Assembly (NCBI GenBank): GCA_036924085.1
Contig: JAVGWX010000018.1
Location: 20,139,464 to 20,203,463 of the forward strand
Reading direction: 5' to 3'
DNA: 64,000 nt
DNA from: Ariolimax columbianus
Taxonomy: Eukaryota; Mollusca; Gastropoda; Stylommatophora; Arionidae
Numbering within the stretch: the stretch's first letter is position 1; the number at the start of each line of letters is the position of its first letter. The notes beneath the pieces were generated by a model. That model was not told the origin of the DNA, searched no databases, and saw only the letters and a list, made by a program, of their open reading frames with translations. The translations under genes were made by a program, and so were the position numbers. Below, in pieces: positions 21,481-31,817 of this stretch.

Positions 21481-22305
21481 TAAATTTCAAATGAAAGAAT
21501 ATTACAAATAAAAACAAACTATTTTCAAAATCTAGTGATAATTTAGATAAAATACAATAACATTCAATATAGTACTTTTGAATACAAAAGGTAACTGAAT
21601 TAAAATGAATTATCAAAGAGCACTTACTAAAGTTCTGAAGACAACACTACTACAATAGCACTTATTGTAACAAATTAGCAATGATTTAAAACACTTCCAA
21701 ACCACAGTAACAGTACTATCAATCAGAAAAACAACAGATGCACTAAAGCAGGTAATGTGGACTAAAATGCAAATCATGCTATGATAAAGATGATGCAACT
21801 CTTAGTTTTCTATCACACATTTAGCAGCTGCTTCCGAAACCAGGTCGCAACAAGTTGATTTAATTATTATAGATTTTTTTAATGCTAATATTCCTGATGA
21901 AACTTATCAGATACCGTCCAGCTCTAGAGTGATTGCCCTTGTAAATAAGGTTACTTTTTGCAACTAATTTGGATGAAGCATTTGTTGACACAGTTGAGAA
22001 ATGTACACATGTTTAGATTTTAAGATAAACTTTGACCTACTGATGTGGCATGTCAACTCAAAATGTTGTCGTTCTTTAATCATGAAAACTGACTTACTTA
22101 ATTGGTCCTTTGTACTAGTCTTCTTTTCTTTTTCTGGTGTTGTTTTGTATATATGAGATGAGGTAGCAGATTACATGCTCAACCCTCCATCACGGTCTTT
22201 TACAATATGCCTGGCAGGTTGCAGTGTTACTATTCTTTGCTCTCCTTACTGACCCTGATAACACATGGTGTGGAATGAGAGCATGAATTCAAAAGACTAT
22301 CAGGG
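21481..22305. other. AT-rich unique sequence
   Basis: No coding block or repeat-family match. Only short minus-strand frames without conserved content are seen. Confidence 0.4.
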
Positions 22306-22309
22306 AATG

Positions 22310-22552
22310 GCGTGGGCTCAGGAATAAGTGACACAGCTCACAAACTGAAGGTACTGGGTTTGCTAAGCTATCACAGCATCGTCCGTTACCCCGGAGAAAC
22401 AAACCCTTAGAAAATGCAAGAGAAAGCAGACCCCTACATAAAATGCCTGCCAAAGTCGAATGCACTGGCCGACAGGCGCAAAATCAAAATAAAAACATAG
22501 TACAACGCACACCGCCTTAGGGAATTCAGAAATAAGGCAAACAAAAAAACAA
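22310..22552 (+). mobile_element. SINE-D, diverged
   Basis: The head is decayed (GTACTGGGTTTGCTAAG for the B box). The body is clear: 'aacaaacccttagaaaatgc', 'aagcagacccctacataaaa' and an A-rich end. Confidence 0.78.
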
Positions 22553-22699
22553 TCAAGACAAACCTAGTTTTATTCACTATGTTGTACAATATTCTATAAG
22601 TCTGTTAGTTCCAAGCATGGCTCTCAACAACATAATTGGTGGGATAAACTGTATAAGAACACAAGAAGTCTGACATAATCCCCAAAGTTTATTACGAAG

Positions 22700-23655
22700 A
22701 TTGATGGATATGTTTGAGAGCAAAAAAAGAAGAAGACTATATTGTGTACATGTAGGTGTTTGAGAGTGAAAAAAGAGATTATATTGTGTAGATGTTTGAA
22801 AGTGAAAAAAGGAGACTATATTGTGTAGATGTTTGAAAGTGAAAACAGAAGGAGACTGTGTTGTGTAGATGTAGGTGTTCAAGAGTGAAAAAAGAACAAG
22901 ACTATATTGTGTAGATGTTTGAAAGTGAAAAAAGAACAAGACTATATTGTGTAGGTGTTTGAGAGTGAAAAAAGAACGAGACTATATTGTGTAAATGTAC
23001 GGGTTCAAGAGCAAAAAAACGAGGCTATATTGTGTAGTAGGTGTTTGAGAGTGAAAAAGGAGACTATATTGTGTAGATGTTTGAAAGTGAAAAAAGGAGA
23101 CTATATTGTGTAGATGTTTGAAAGTGAAAAAAGGAGACTATATTGTGTAGATGTTTGAAAGTGAAAAAAGGAGACTATATTGTGTGGATGTTTGAAAGTG
23201 AAAAAAGGAGACTATATTGTGTAGATGTTTGAAAGTGAAAAAAAGAGACTATATTGTGTAGATGTTTGAAAGTGAAAAAAGGAGACTATATTGTGTAGAT
23301 GTTTGAAAGTGAAAAAAGGAGACTATATTGTGTAGATGTTTGAAAGTGAAAAAGGAGACTATATTGTGTAGATGTTTGAAAGTGAAAAAAGGAGACTATA
23401 TTGTGTAGATGTTTGAAAGTGAAAAAGGAGACTATATTGTGTAGATGTAGGTGTTTGGTGAAAAAAAGGAGACTATATTGTGTAGATGTTTGAGAGTGAA
23501 AACAGAAGGAGACTGTGTTGTGTAGATGTAGGTGTTCAAGAGTGAAAAAAGAACAAGACTATATTGTGTAGATGTTTGAGAGTGAAAAAGGAAGGAGACT
23601 ACATTGTGTAGATGTAGGTGTTTGAGGGCAAATGAGGAAAACTATATTGTGTAGA
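22700..23655. repeat. 37-bp minisatellite, about 25 units
   Basis: Units contain 'agactatattgtgtagatg' and 'tttgaaagtgaaaaaagg'. The central part (23050-23430) is nearly homogeneous. The edges carry longer variants with 'gtaggtgttcaagagtg'. Confidence 0.96.
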
Positions 23656-23945
23656 TGTACTTAAGGAGTGAAAGAAGAAGTGTCAAAAGAAGGAAACTCG
23701 CTTGGTACGGTCACATATCGAGATCAAATGGTCTTGCAAACACAATCCTCCACGGGAAGGTGCATGGCAGACGACGAAGAGGCCGGCCCAAAAAGAGATG
23801 GGAGGACAACATAAAAAAATCGACCAGTCTCCGACCAGAAGAGTCACAGGCAGCAGCATCTGACAGAGAGGGATGGCATGGAGTTGTGAGGATGTTTTCA
23901 TGTGTGCCCCAACGACCTCACCGGTTATGGGATGACCTGACCTGA
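23655..23945 (+). pseudogene. LINE C-terminal fragment, well preserved
   Basis: Open for 96 codons: RRKLAWYGHISRSNGLANTI, then HGKVHGRRRRGRPKKRWEDN, then ASDREGW and VPQRP. This is a textbook LINE C-terminus (W-GH-x-R...G-RRRGRPKKRW-DN...A-DR-W). It ends in CCTGA repeats at about 23930. It splits two related minisatellites (37-bp and 43-bp units), so it appears to have landed in the array. The clade is not resolved. Confidence 0.82.
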
Positions 23946-24034
23946 TGTTGTTTGAGAGTGAATGTAAAAAAAAAGTAAAGTAGAAATCCAGCAGAATTAA
24001 CCGCTAGTTAGAAATTGAGTTTTTTTAAGACTCC

Positions 24035-24238
24035 ATTGTACTAAGCTGCAGCCTGTGAGAGGTGGGGTGGCTAGTACCCTTCCTTGCTGTTTTTATTTTC
24101 CCTAACTCATGTGCCAAGTACCCATTTACAGCTGGGTTGACTGGAGAAGCAGTTCCCTGTTAAAATCATGACCAGGATTTTTTTAATTCCCCAGGCGCGA
24201 TTTGAATGGAGGCACGCTGTGAACTGAGCTAACCCGCC
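24035..24238 (-). mobile_element. SINE-H, degenerate
   Basis: Shares with the 36-kb copies the order 'gtacccatttacagctggg', a purine-rich gap, then a decayed B box (gcgatttgaatgg on this strand). It lies between the two minisatellites. Confidence 0.5.
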
Positions 24239-24254
24239 CCTCAGAGTGAATGTA

Positions 24255-24856
24255 GAAGACTATATTGTATAGATGTAGCTGTGAAGGTGTGAAAGAAGAA
24301 GACTATATTGTGTAGATGTAGCTGTTTGAGAGCAAAAGTAGAAGACTATATTATGTAGATGTAGTTGTTTGAGAGCAAAAGTAGAAGACTATATTATGTA
24401 GATGTAGTTGTTTGAGAGCAAAAGTAGAAGACTATATTATGTAGATGTAGTTGTTTGAGAGCAAAAGTAGAAGACTATATTATGTAGATGTAGTTGTTTG
24501 AGAGCAAAAGTAGAAGACTATATTATGTAGATGTAGTTGTTTGAGAGCAAAAGTAGAAGACTATATTATGTAGATGTAGTTGTTTGAGAGCAAAAGTAGA
24601 AGACTATATTATGTAGATGTAGTTGTTTGAGAGCAAAAGTAGAAGACTATATTATGTAGATGTAGTTGTTTGAGAGCAAAAGTAGAAGACTATATTATGT
24701 AGATGTAGTTGTTTGAGAGCAAAAGTAGAAGACTATATTATGTAGATGTAGTTGTTTGAGAGCAAAAGTAGAAGACTATATTATGTAGATGTAGTTGTTT
24801 GAGAGCAAAAGTAGAAGACTATATTATGTAGATGTAGTTGTTTGAGAGCAAAAGTA
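24255..24856. repeat. 43-bp minisatellite, 14 near-identical units
   Basis: Unit: 'agaagactatattatg' plus 'tagatgtagttgtttgagag' plus 'caaaagt'. Near-perfect homogeneity except in the first two units. It shares the 'gactatatt-tgtagatg' core with the 37-bp array, so both derive from one ancestor. Confidence 0.97.
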
Positions 24857-25450
24857 GGTCCGTGAGATCACTGAGGCACACATAAAGACACCCACACAAA
24901 CTCATACCACCTCTCTCTGCCAACAGCTGTGTGGTCGGAGATTGCTCCATTCTTTTATGTTATCCTCTCATCTTTTTTTTGGGACAACCTCTTAGTCATC
25001 TGACTTGCACCTTTCCACGCAGGTCCCTATTTGCAAGGCTGTTTGATCTCGATATGTGACCGTATCAAGCAGGTTTCCTGCTGAGCTGTACATGCTTTTA
25101 ATTAATTTGCCTACATTTGTTTGAATTTTTGTAGTTAAAGTTTCTACAGGATGGGGTAGCCAGTCCCACCAACCTTCCTTAGCCACCTCTTATGACATGC
25201 CCAGCAAGGTAGTGTTACTATGCTTTGCTTCCCTATCAGGCCTTGGCAACACTGGTAAAAGATAATCGTCAGGGCATACCAATTATTTTTAACTGCTCCT
25301 TGTTATCATTCTGATTCATTCTTATTTTGTGTTGAGCAGCCAGGTGTTTTTATTGTCTAAATAAGCAATCCAATTCAACTCGCAGTATACTAAAATGGAA
25401 CTTCCATAGAATTTCATGTCTACATATACATGAAGTCACAATGATGACAA
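24857..25450. other. No recognised gene
   Basis: Includes a minus-strand stretch at 24992-25186 and the 'gatggggtagccag' dispersed segment near 25150 that also occurs near 20025. Otherwise unassigned. Confidence 0.4.
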
Positions 25451-25592
25451 TGCCTGACCACCTTATAATGACTTTCGTCCCTATGTGCCCCACCATCTTA
25501 TTATGACCTTCGTCACTATGTGTCTGATCATCTTATTATCGTTTTCGCTACTATGTACCTGACCATCTTATTATGACTTTCGCTACTATGTT
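25451..25592. repeat. 35-bp tandem repeat, 4 units
   Basis: Units centred on 'catcttattatgactttcg' followed by 'ctactatgt'. Diverged by several substitutions per unit. Confidence 0.88.
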
Positions 25593-25595
25593 CCA

Positions 25596-25735
25596 GGCTG
25601 CATAGTTGCAGTCTGTTTACAGGGCCGCCACTTGGAGACATAATAATTGATTAGGGTCTTGGCCAGTTATGGATCCCTGGCCCTGATGCAAGCACGAGTC
25701 ACTGATTGCTGTCAGCTCATTCATGGTTACATCTT
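25596..25735 (-). mobile_element. SINE-B, 5' fragment
   Basis: Contains 'cagtctgtttacagggccgc', 'tcttggccagttatggatcc' and 'gtcagctcattc', the complement of the B-family 5' half. Confidence 0.68.
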
Positions 25736-26530
25736 CAGCCCCAGCTTTACAAATGACAGTATCCCTACTACTACCGATGATGTGGCATGTGGGAGACAAG
25801 TGCAATCAATGAGTTGTCGTCGATGAGCTACAAAGTAAAGGAACAATGCTACATACTACATGTGAAAATGTCTTTTCAACTTTTGCAGAATTGAGAAAGG
25901 CGCATCCATCATTTAGTTCCCTGGTTCATATTCGGATTGTCTATTTCTACACTTTATTTTCTGTTTACTGGTGTATGTATTTTTCGAGTGCTTATAATAT
26001 ACGTCTTTGCCGCAGCGATTGTTATTGTCAACAAAAATAAGTTGTTTATTTACTCACAACTGAACTGACCTGTTCGGATCCCATCATGTCTCTTTCTATC
26101 AATTTTACCGATTAGACTATCCAACTTTTATTGTTCACCATTGTGTTCCAATACGAAGAATATGTCAGAACTGCAGCTAGTCCATTTTAAAGTAAACTTT
26201 GATCACAAACATTTGTAATCATTTACCTTTCGCTCCAATGTGTAGCATGGGTTTTAAAATGACATTTTCCCCACTTCTGCCAACACTAACAGTTGCAGCA
26301 GCAGCTCTTCTTAGAAATAAACACATTTAGCTGGATGGTAATCTTCGGAATCATGCAGTTTCCAATTTTTGTATTTGCAGGCGAGAATGGTAAAATTGAG
26401 AAACTGCTTCCAACAAACTGATATAGACGAAAGAGCATTGAACTAATTAATTATTCTGTATTGAGAACAGTTAACAACAGTAAGATCTAGAGAGAATTAC
26501 TCACCATATATTGACAAAGTGTGTTCGCCC
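25736..26530. other. No recognised gene
   Basis: AT-rich. Several pyrimidine-rich 'ttttgcag' acceptor-like words (25886, 26375) are present, but no conserved coding block follows them. Confidence 0.35.
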
Positions 26531-26534
26531 ATCA

Positions 26535-28735
26535 AATATAATAATGTTTGCTTAGGCGTCTCAGATCCGTTGCGTCGGTCGGCTACATCCATGACCCACA
26601 GCTGTGGCGTGGTTCCAGGACTCGTTCAGGGAGGAGGAGGAGGTTGCAACTTACTGGAGCTATACTGTTCGGGAACGGCCTCTTCTGTGCCTCCAGCCAG
26701 TCGGGGGAAGACTTTTGGTGCCGAGGAACGACTTGTGTACTATCTTATGGCCAGGAGTTGCCTGGTTCAGCCGTGTACTACATGACCGAACAAAAAAAAC
26801 TCGACGTCGATCAATTGTTTTTGAGATTGGGTGGATGCCTGTTTTAGCAGAGACCTCCACGTTGCGGATGTAGTTATGCCATCGGATGCCCAGGATACGC
26901 CGCTGGTTGAGCATGTGAATGGCTTTCAGTCTCGACATGTCATGTTTGAGCAATGTCCAGGTTTCGGATCCGTAAAGCAGGACTGGGACCACACAGGACT
27001 TGCAGGTGCGAATTTTTGTCCAGAGGGAAATCCTGTCATTACTCCACACACGTCGGAGGTCGTGCATAGCGGAGGCAGCTAGTCCGATCTGCCTTAACAT
27101 ATCGGGACCGCTGCGCCCATCGGATGATATCATGCTACTGAGATAGATGAATTCATCCTCCGCAGTGTGACCTTGAGTTGCAATACCCTGGAGTGCTGGG
27201 TCGGAAAGAGGTTCTGAACGTTGGTCTTGGCTCACAATATAGACAGGCCTAGGGAGGGCGTTCCACTGTCTAACATTTCCAGATAGCGCTGCAGCGCAGA
27301 TCTGTCTGTGTCGAACAGGACAATGTCGTCCGCGTAAACCAGATCGGTGAAGATTGACTGATCAATAGATATACCCTCGTGATGCACGCTGATGCGGTCA
27401 AGAAATCAGTTGACTGCCCGGCAGAATAAGTCGGGGGCAAGAACACATCCCTTTCTGACACCCGAAGTCGTGAGAAATCTGTCAGAGAAAGCGTACCTAA
27501 TCGAATTCTTGCGCCGGTGTCCTTGTGTAGCTCCTTGATTAGGTTCAACGGGGGGAGGGGTGGGGCATGGTGTCTATTCCCTGGAGGGCTTTCCATAAAG
27601 CCGGCCGATCAACCGAGTCGGAGGCGGACTTCAAGTCTACGTAAGGACCAGCTATAGTGTGGGGGGGGGGGGGGGTGGGGGGGGGGTCGTCGATGTTGGC
27701 TACCGGATCTGAGGGAGGACCCGTAGATGCAGCAGACAGATCGGGACATGTCGTTACTGGTGGGTGCTTAAGAGCATACCTGTAGTGTTCCTTCCACCTG
27801 TTCGCTACCTCCTCGTTTGAGAAGCATATGGAGCCTTCGGACATTGATGAACTCTGCTTTTTTTTTTCTCTTCTGCTTGCCTCCAGGGCGGAGGAGCCTG
27901 ATAGCCTAAAAGGCTGGTCTGAGGTCATGTGATCTGAGACCATCTTCCACTTCATCAGCAATTTCGTTCAGAAAGCATTCCTTGTCTGCCCTGGCCGCCG
28001 CGCGGAATTGGCCTTTCAGCCGTCGTTGTTCGGCGTGGTCATTGCGAAGCTTGGCTGAGTTCATCTGGAGTATGATGGCATACGAGGTATCGGAGAGCCA
28101 TTCCTGACGCTTTGGAGTCATTGAGTTGGTGATTAGCTTGGCGACCTTGCATGTGGAGTTCATTATGACTTCCCATGCTGCCTCCGGGTCATTTGGAAAG
28201 AGGCCCGATGCAGCCAGGTTTCCCTTTACATCATCGGCGTATTTCTCGGCGACACTTGGGTTAGCCTTGAGAAGCTGGATATTGTACCTAGGGGCCAGCA
28301 CAGGTTTTGGAAGGATATATGGGCCGACGGAGTACCTGATCATCAGAAAGCGATGGCCAGTGTTGCCAGGGGCCTCAGCACCGCGAAAGACACGACAGGA
28401 AGTCACCCGATCGAGACTTCCCGCGAAGATGTGGTCGAGTTCAAATCTGATGAAGACCATTCACTCTGTTCATCCATGCCCTACTTTAGATGGCCAGGGT
28501 TCAGTCGTGGGGACAGTCCTTTCTCTTGCTATGTCCACTGAAATGAGTGACTTGCGCCGAGGAAGAACTGCGATTGTTGTCAACCTCACTCTCTCGTCCT
28601 GAGCTACATTTTGCCAGTGGCAGGACATTAGCGAAATGACTGGATATAGCACAGGATGAGGATTTGTCCTCAGGTTCACTCCCGAAGCCTTTCACGTAAA
28701 CAGGTATCCCGCAAGGGGGTAGTGGGGGGGATGAC
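26535..28735 (-). pseudogene. Decayed LINE: endonuclease end, RT and C-terminus
   Basis: Read on the minus strand in several frames. From high to low coordinates: the end of an apurinic-type endonuclease domain (LDHIFAGSL...CRVFRGAEA..NTGHR, the last motif covering the catalytic His); a linker with QEWLSDTS; RT palm with LVYADDIVLF (catalytic YADD codons at 27325-27336); then FIYLSSMISSDGRSGPDMLR, VVPVLLYGSETWTLL and RRILGIRWHNYIRNVEV. Many stops and a poly-G insertion near 27660-27690. Its 3' terminal sequence (ataatgtttgcttaggc) recurs at about 41830. The clade is not assigned. Confidence 0.85.
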
Positions 28736-28737
28736 AT

Positions 28738-29225
28738 CTATTTCTGTGTGTCTTGTCTTTCCCATAACCACAAGAGTCGTATGGATATATCTCTGCGTGT
28801 GAGTGGTGTGTTGGGCATCTCTCCCCCCGAGCGACGTGTTCTAGTTCATTAGAGTCCCGTGTCTACATTTCACAGTGACACCAAAAACCGATGCTGTCTG
28901 CAGCTAGGGCAAAGGGCGCCAATCTCGTGAAGTTCAGCCGTGTGAGGCAGACTGTGAAAGTACGACACAGGTTTTACCGTAGCACTAATTCGTATAGCCG
29001 ATGTCCAGGCAAGGTTAATAGGAGGAAAGAAAACACAAACAATGAGCGAATTAACTAGTCCAAATGGACAGCAACTACACGTTTTCGTGAACACAAGTGT
29101 AAGTCGTCGACTAGTGTGAATTCCAAGCTAACCCGTAGTCTGGCGGCGTCCATAATGAACTAAAACACAATATCAATGTTAGATCCGCAGCCGGCACGGC
29201 GCTATCTGTGCTGCTCTAATTGACA
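28738..29225 (-). mobile_element. SINE-F, tail-less copy
   Basis: Co-linear with 8690-9185 over ~490 bp with many substitutions (shared 'gtgtacatttcacag'-type, 'aagtcgtcgactagtgtga' blocks). The 3' hairpin is missing. It directly abuts the LINE at 28735. Confidence 0.75.
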
Positions 29226-29329
29226 TAAAAAGAGATGTGAGACGGAAGTTTGTGTTGTCAACTTGCATGTTTTGATACTTTCACAAAAATTATGTTTCAA
29301 ACAGATTGAAGAGATGACAAAGTTAAACA

Positions 29330-29625
29330 TCAGTGAAAGAATAATCACCCTTCTGAGAAACGCTGACGACACAATATTGTTGTCTGAAAGTGAGCAGAGT
29401 TTTGAGAACTAGTGGAAACAGTTAACGACAGAAGTAAAAAATATGGATTGGGCATTAGGAAAATAATTAGGATAATTAGCAAAACAGGAGAGATTAAGCC
29501 AACAGTAACCATCAAAGTAAACAGGGAGATACTAGAGGAAGTAAACAGTGACTTGCACCTCAGACAGATAATAACAGGTGATGGTAGATGTCAAATGGAA
29601 GTGAAGAAGAGAATAGAAATACTCG
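29330..29625 (+). pseudogene. LINE reverse transcriptase catalytic fragment
   Basis: Encodes LRNADDTILLSESEQSFE, the FADD box with Phe/Tyr replaced by Asn, then LVETVNDRSKKYGL, ISKTG and LRQIITGDGRCQMEVKKRIE (the YLG-x-IT-DGR block). One stop lies between the first two blocks. Confidence 0.82.
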
Positions 29626-29728
29626 AGTCGAGTCTCAAGTCGATACCGCAAGAATCTTAAGTACGACTCGAGTCCTCGTCGATCGCTTTAGTCAATAGCT
29701 CTGCTGCATTCTGGACATATAGGTACAC

Positions 29729-29771
29729 ATATCTCTCTCTCTTTCTCTCTCTCTCTCTTCCTCTCTCTCTC

Positions 29772-29810
<39 letters not shown>
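29729..29810. repeat. TC microsatellite
   Basis: Imperfect (TC)n with TTTC interruptions. Confidence 0.97.
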
Positions 29811-29812
<2 letters not shown>

Positions 29813-30290
29813 TACACACCTACACACACTCACTCGGGATTTGAATTGGCCCATGTATCTCGTTGGTTGCTCGAGCTACATTTGATGCCAAGCTCTTGCA
29901 ATATGTGGATTGCAAGTTCATCTATACTATCCAACTTTGGAAAATTCATCGTAACTAAAGGAAATGTAAACAGTTTATAAACACTTGACAGTATGGCTGG
30001 ATTGCAGCACGGGCGTTAGGGTTGCAACTCAGGGGCCTCCATCAGCTGGAGGGTGTCCACAGATTAAGGGAAAAGTCATTTCCTTTTAGAATCCTGAATC
30101 AAAGCATAAGTACTCTATATTATCTGTTGCAAATACGGATACATTTATACATATATAAAAGAATAAACGTATTGATTGTGGGGATTGGATAACAACAGTA
30201 TATAAATATGGCAGCTTTGGATCGCTAGTTTGCGCTAGCAGTCAGCTTTGGGTCGTTAACCTCTACCTTGTTATTTCTGAATTGTGATAA
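29811..30290. other. No recognised feature
   Basis: AT-rich. A remnant of SINE-A/B type ('gcgctagcagtcagctttgg', 30232-30251) is the only family match. Confidence 0.4.
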
Positions 30291-30299
30291 TTGAAACTG

Positions 30300-30540
30300 G
30301 CATCAAGTGATAAAGGAGTTATAAGAAAGCGTGTGAACTTAAATGTGACACATAAATTAGGGCTAATTTATAAATTAGAACAAGGCATCTCAATAGCAAA
30401 TGTTTGTGGAATTTTATCACCAAAAAAACAAAACAAGTTTCCTATATCCATAAATCAAAGCCAAAATTGCAACATTTTATTTTTCGATACAACGTCAATA
30501 GTTCTTAATATGGTTCTACAAAGGGAAGTAGCAAACACAT
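30300..30540 (+). pseudogene. pogo/Tigger-like transposase N-terminus
   Basis: Encodes KRVNLNVTHKLGLIYKLEQG then ISIANVCGILSPKKQ. The KR-x-x-L-x-x-KL-x-I-x-x-LE-G-x-S-x-x-x-(V/L)-C pattern is the first helix-turn-helix of CENP-B/pogo/jerky-type proteins. The usual TVS/TISDI helix is not preserved and the frame ends soon after. It may be a dead transposon or, less likely, an exon of a domesticated gene. Confidence 0.62.
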
Positions 30541-30648
30541 GATAGTTGTGTAAGATAAAAACGTTGCCTTGTCAGCAAGAAAATTTTAAAAAAATAATTG
30601 TCAATTAAATCAATATTTACCAATTATTTCACCGTTTCAGATTAATCA

Positions 30649-30822
30649 TGTCGGAGAAGAAAGGTTGGAGAGTGGAGCAAACAAAAGTTAAAAGACAACA
30701 AGAGAAGACGCTGAAGCACGAAGAACTGCTTAGTGAATCCCAAATCTTTGGTTCAAATGCAAGGCAGCAGCAGAACAGTAAACAGAGCAAGCAAAAAATG
30801 CGTCCAATGATGGCAACATGAC
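30649..30822 (+). CDS. Small charged ORF, hypothetical
   Basis: A 57-codon ATG-initiated frame beginning MSEKKGWRVEQTKVKRQQEK, rich in Lys, Gln, Glu and Ser, ending at TGA. A good acceptor-like sequence (caccgtttcag) sits 8 bases before the ATG. No family recognised. It could be an exon or chance. Confidence 0.22.
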
Positions 30823-30999
30823 TGAGGTACGCATTCCTTATTTTGTCAATGTATCGATTTTTGGTGATCAAGTCAGTTGATTTCAAGTCACTGTCAGGTG
30901 ATAACAATTCAGTGTGAACAACTTTCCTTTTACCTAATTATATTGTCACTGATTAGCAAAAGTCGTCTATTCTGATACAATATTTGAGCTTTTATTTAC

Positions 31000-31683
31000 T
31001 GAAACCCTGGGGGAGGAACCTACCTCTTCCCAGACGCGTCATGAGGGTTACGGATTGCTGAAAGGCCTCCTCATTTGGAGGTTAACTGTGAATAAATAAG
31101 CAGCCGCTGACAAAAATGGGTCGGCAGGCATGGAGGCTGTAAGGAGGCAGCCCCTCCACCATGCAAACACACAACAGGCTAATCACCTGTTTGTCTTAAC
31201 AAACGATTACAAGTCAAAACATAGAGAAACCCGGACTGATCTCAACGGCGACGAACAGGCGAGAAATAAGGACTACGATTTACGGAACATGGAATGTACG
31301 AAGTGTAAACGGAAAAGAACATGAACTAATAGAGGAGATGAAGAGAGCAAAATTGACAGTCCTGACACTTACAGAAACAAAGAAAAAGGGACAGGGCGTT
31401 CTGGACTATGACGGCAACATGCTATACTACAGCGGAGTTCCCATGAGAGAACGAGCCAGGGCAGGAGCTGGCTGTATAGTGGATAGTAATAACAAAGCAA
31501 ACATTAAAGGATGGAAGTTCATTTCAGAACGACTGATGGTTATAAGTCTACAACAGGAGGATAGTCAAGTGCTCGAGCGCTGGATTGGAAAGAGGCCAGG
31601 AAAAACACGGCAGATAAAGCAATGTGGCGTTCTCTCTGGCAAATCTCTTCACCTCGCTGTAGAAGAGGAGCGACTCGGTAAGT
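31000..31683 (+). pseudogene. Internally deleted LINE: 5' end joined to C-terminus
   Basis: Begins with a GC-rich 5' leader (gggggaggaacctacctc) and a coding start. YGTWNVRSVNG with LTLTETKKKG (31282-31390) gives the Asn and Glu motifs of an apurinic-type endonuclease. The frame runs through RAGAGCIV to about 31570. Then, in another frame, DWKEARKNTADKAMWRSL appears, which is the canonical end of a LINE ORF2. The RT core is absent. Both natural ends with no middle suggests a deletion derivative. Confidence 0.72.
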
Positions 31684-31798
31684 AAGTTTACTGAAACACT
31701 AAGCACCATAAAGGTGTTATCAGCGATTTTAGCTTCTGAAACAAAACTCCATGTTTTCTATGGCAGAGAAAAAAAAGTTTTTTAGTGTTCAGTAAACT
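31684..31798. mobile_element. Small MITE-like element with terminal inverted repeats
   Basis: About 115 bp. The left end agtttactgaaacactaa is the reverse complement of the right end ttagtgttcagtaaact, with one base difference in length. No clear target duplication. It looks superficially like an intron because 'ggtaagta' precedes it and 'cgacag' follows. Confidence 0.6.
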
Positions 31799-31817
31799 GT
31801 TAATTTTCAAAACCTCC

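Noticed and set aside
25846..26040. Plus-strand exon after 'cttttgcag'
   Set aside because: Acceptor-like words are present but the following sequence shows no conserved coding pattern.
27661..27690. G-quadruplex-like poly-G tract as regulatory element
   Set aside because: Lies inside a dead LINE and resembles the run at 48177; homopolymer expansion or sequencing artefact is simpler.
28126..28602. 158-codon plus-strand ORF
   Set aside because: Antisense shadow of the endonuclease and linker region of the minus-strand LINE.
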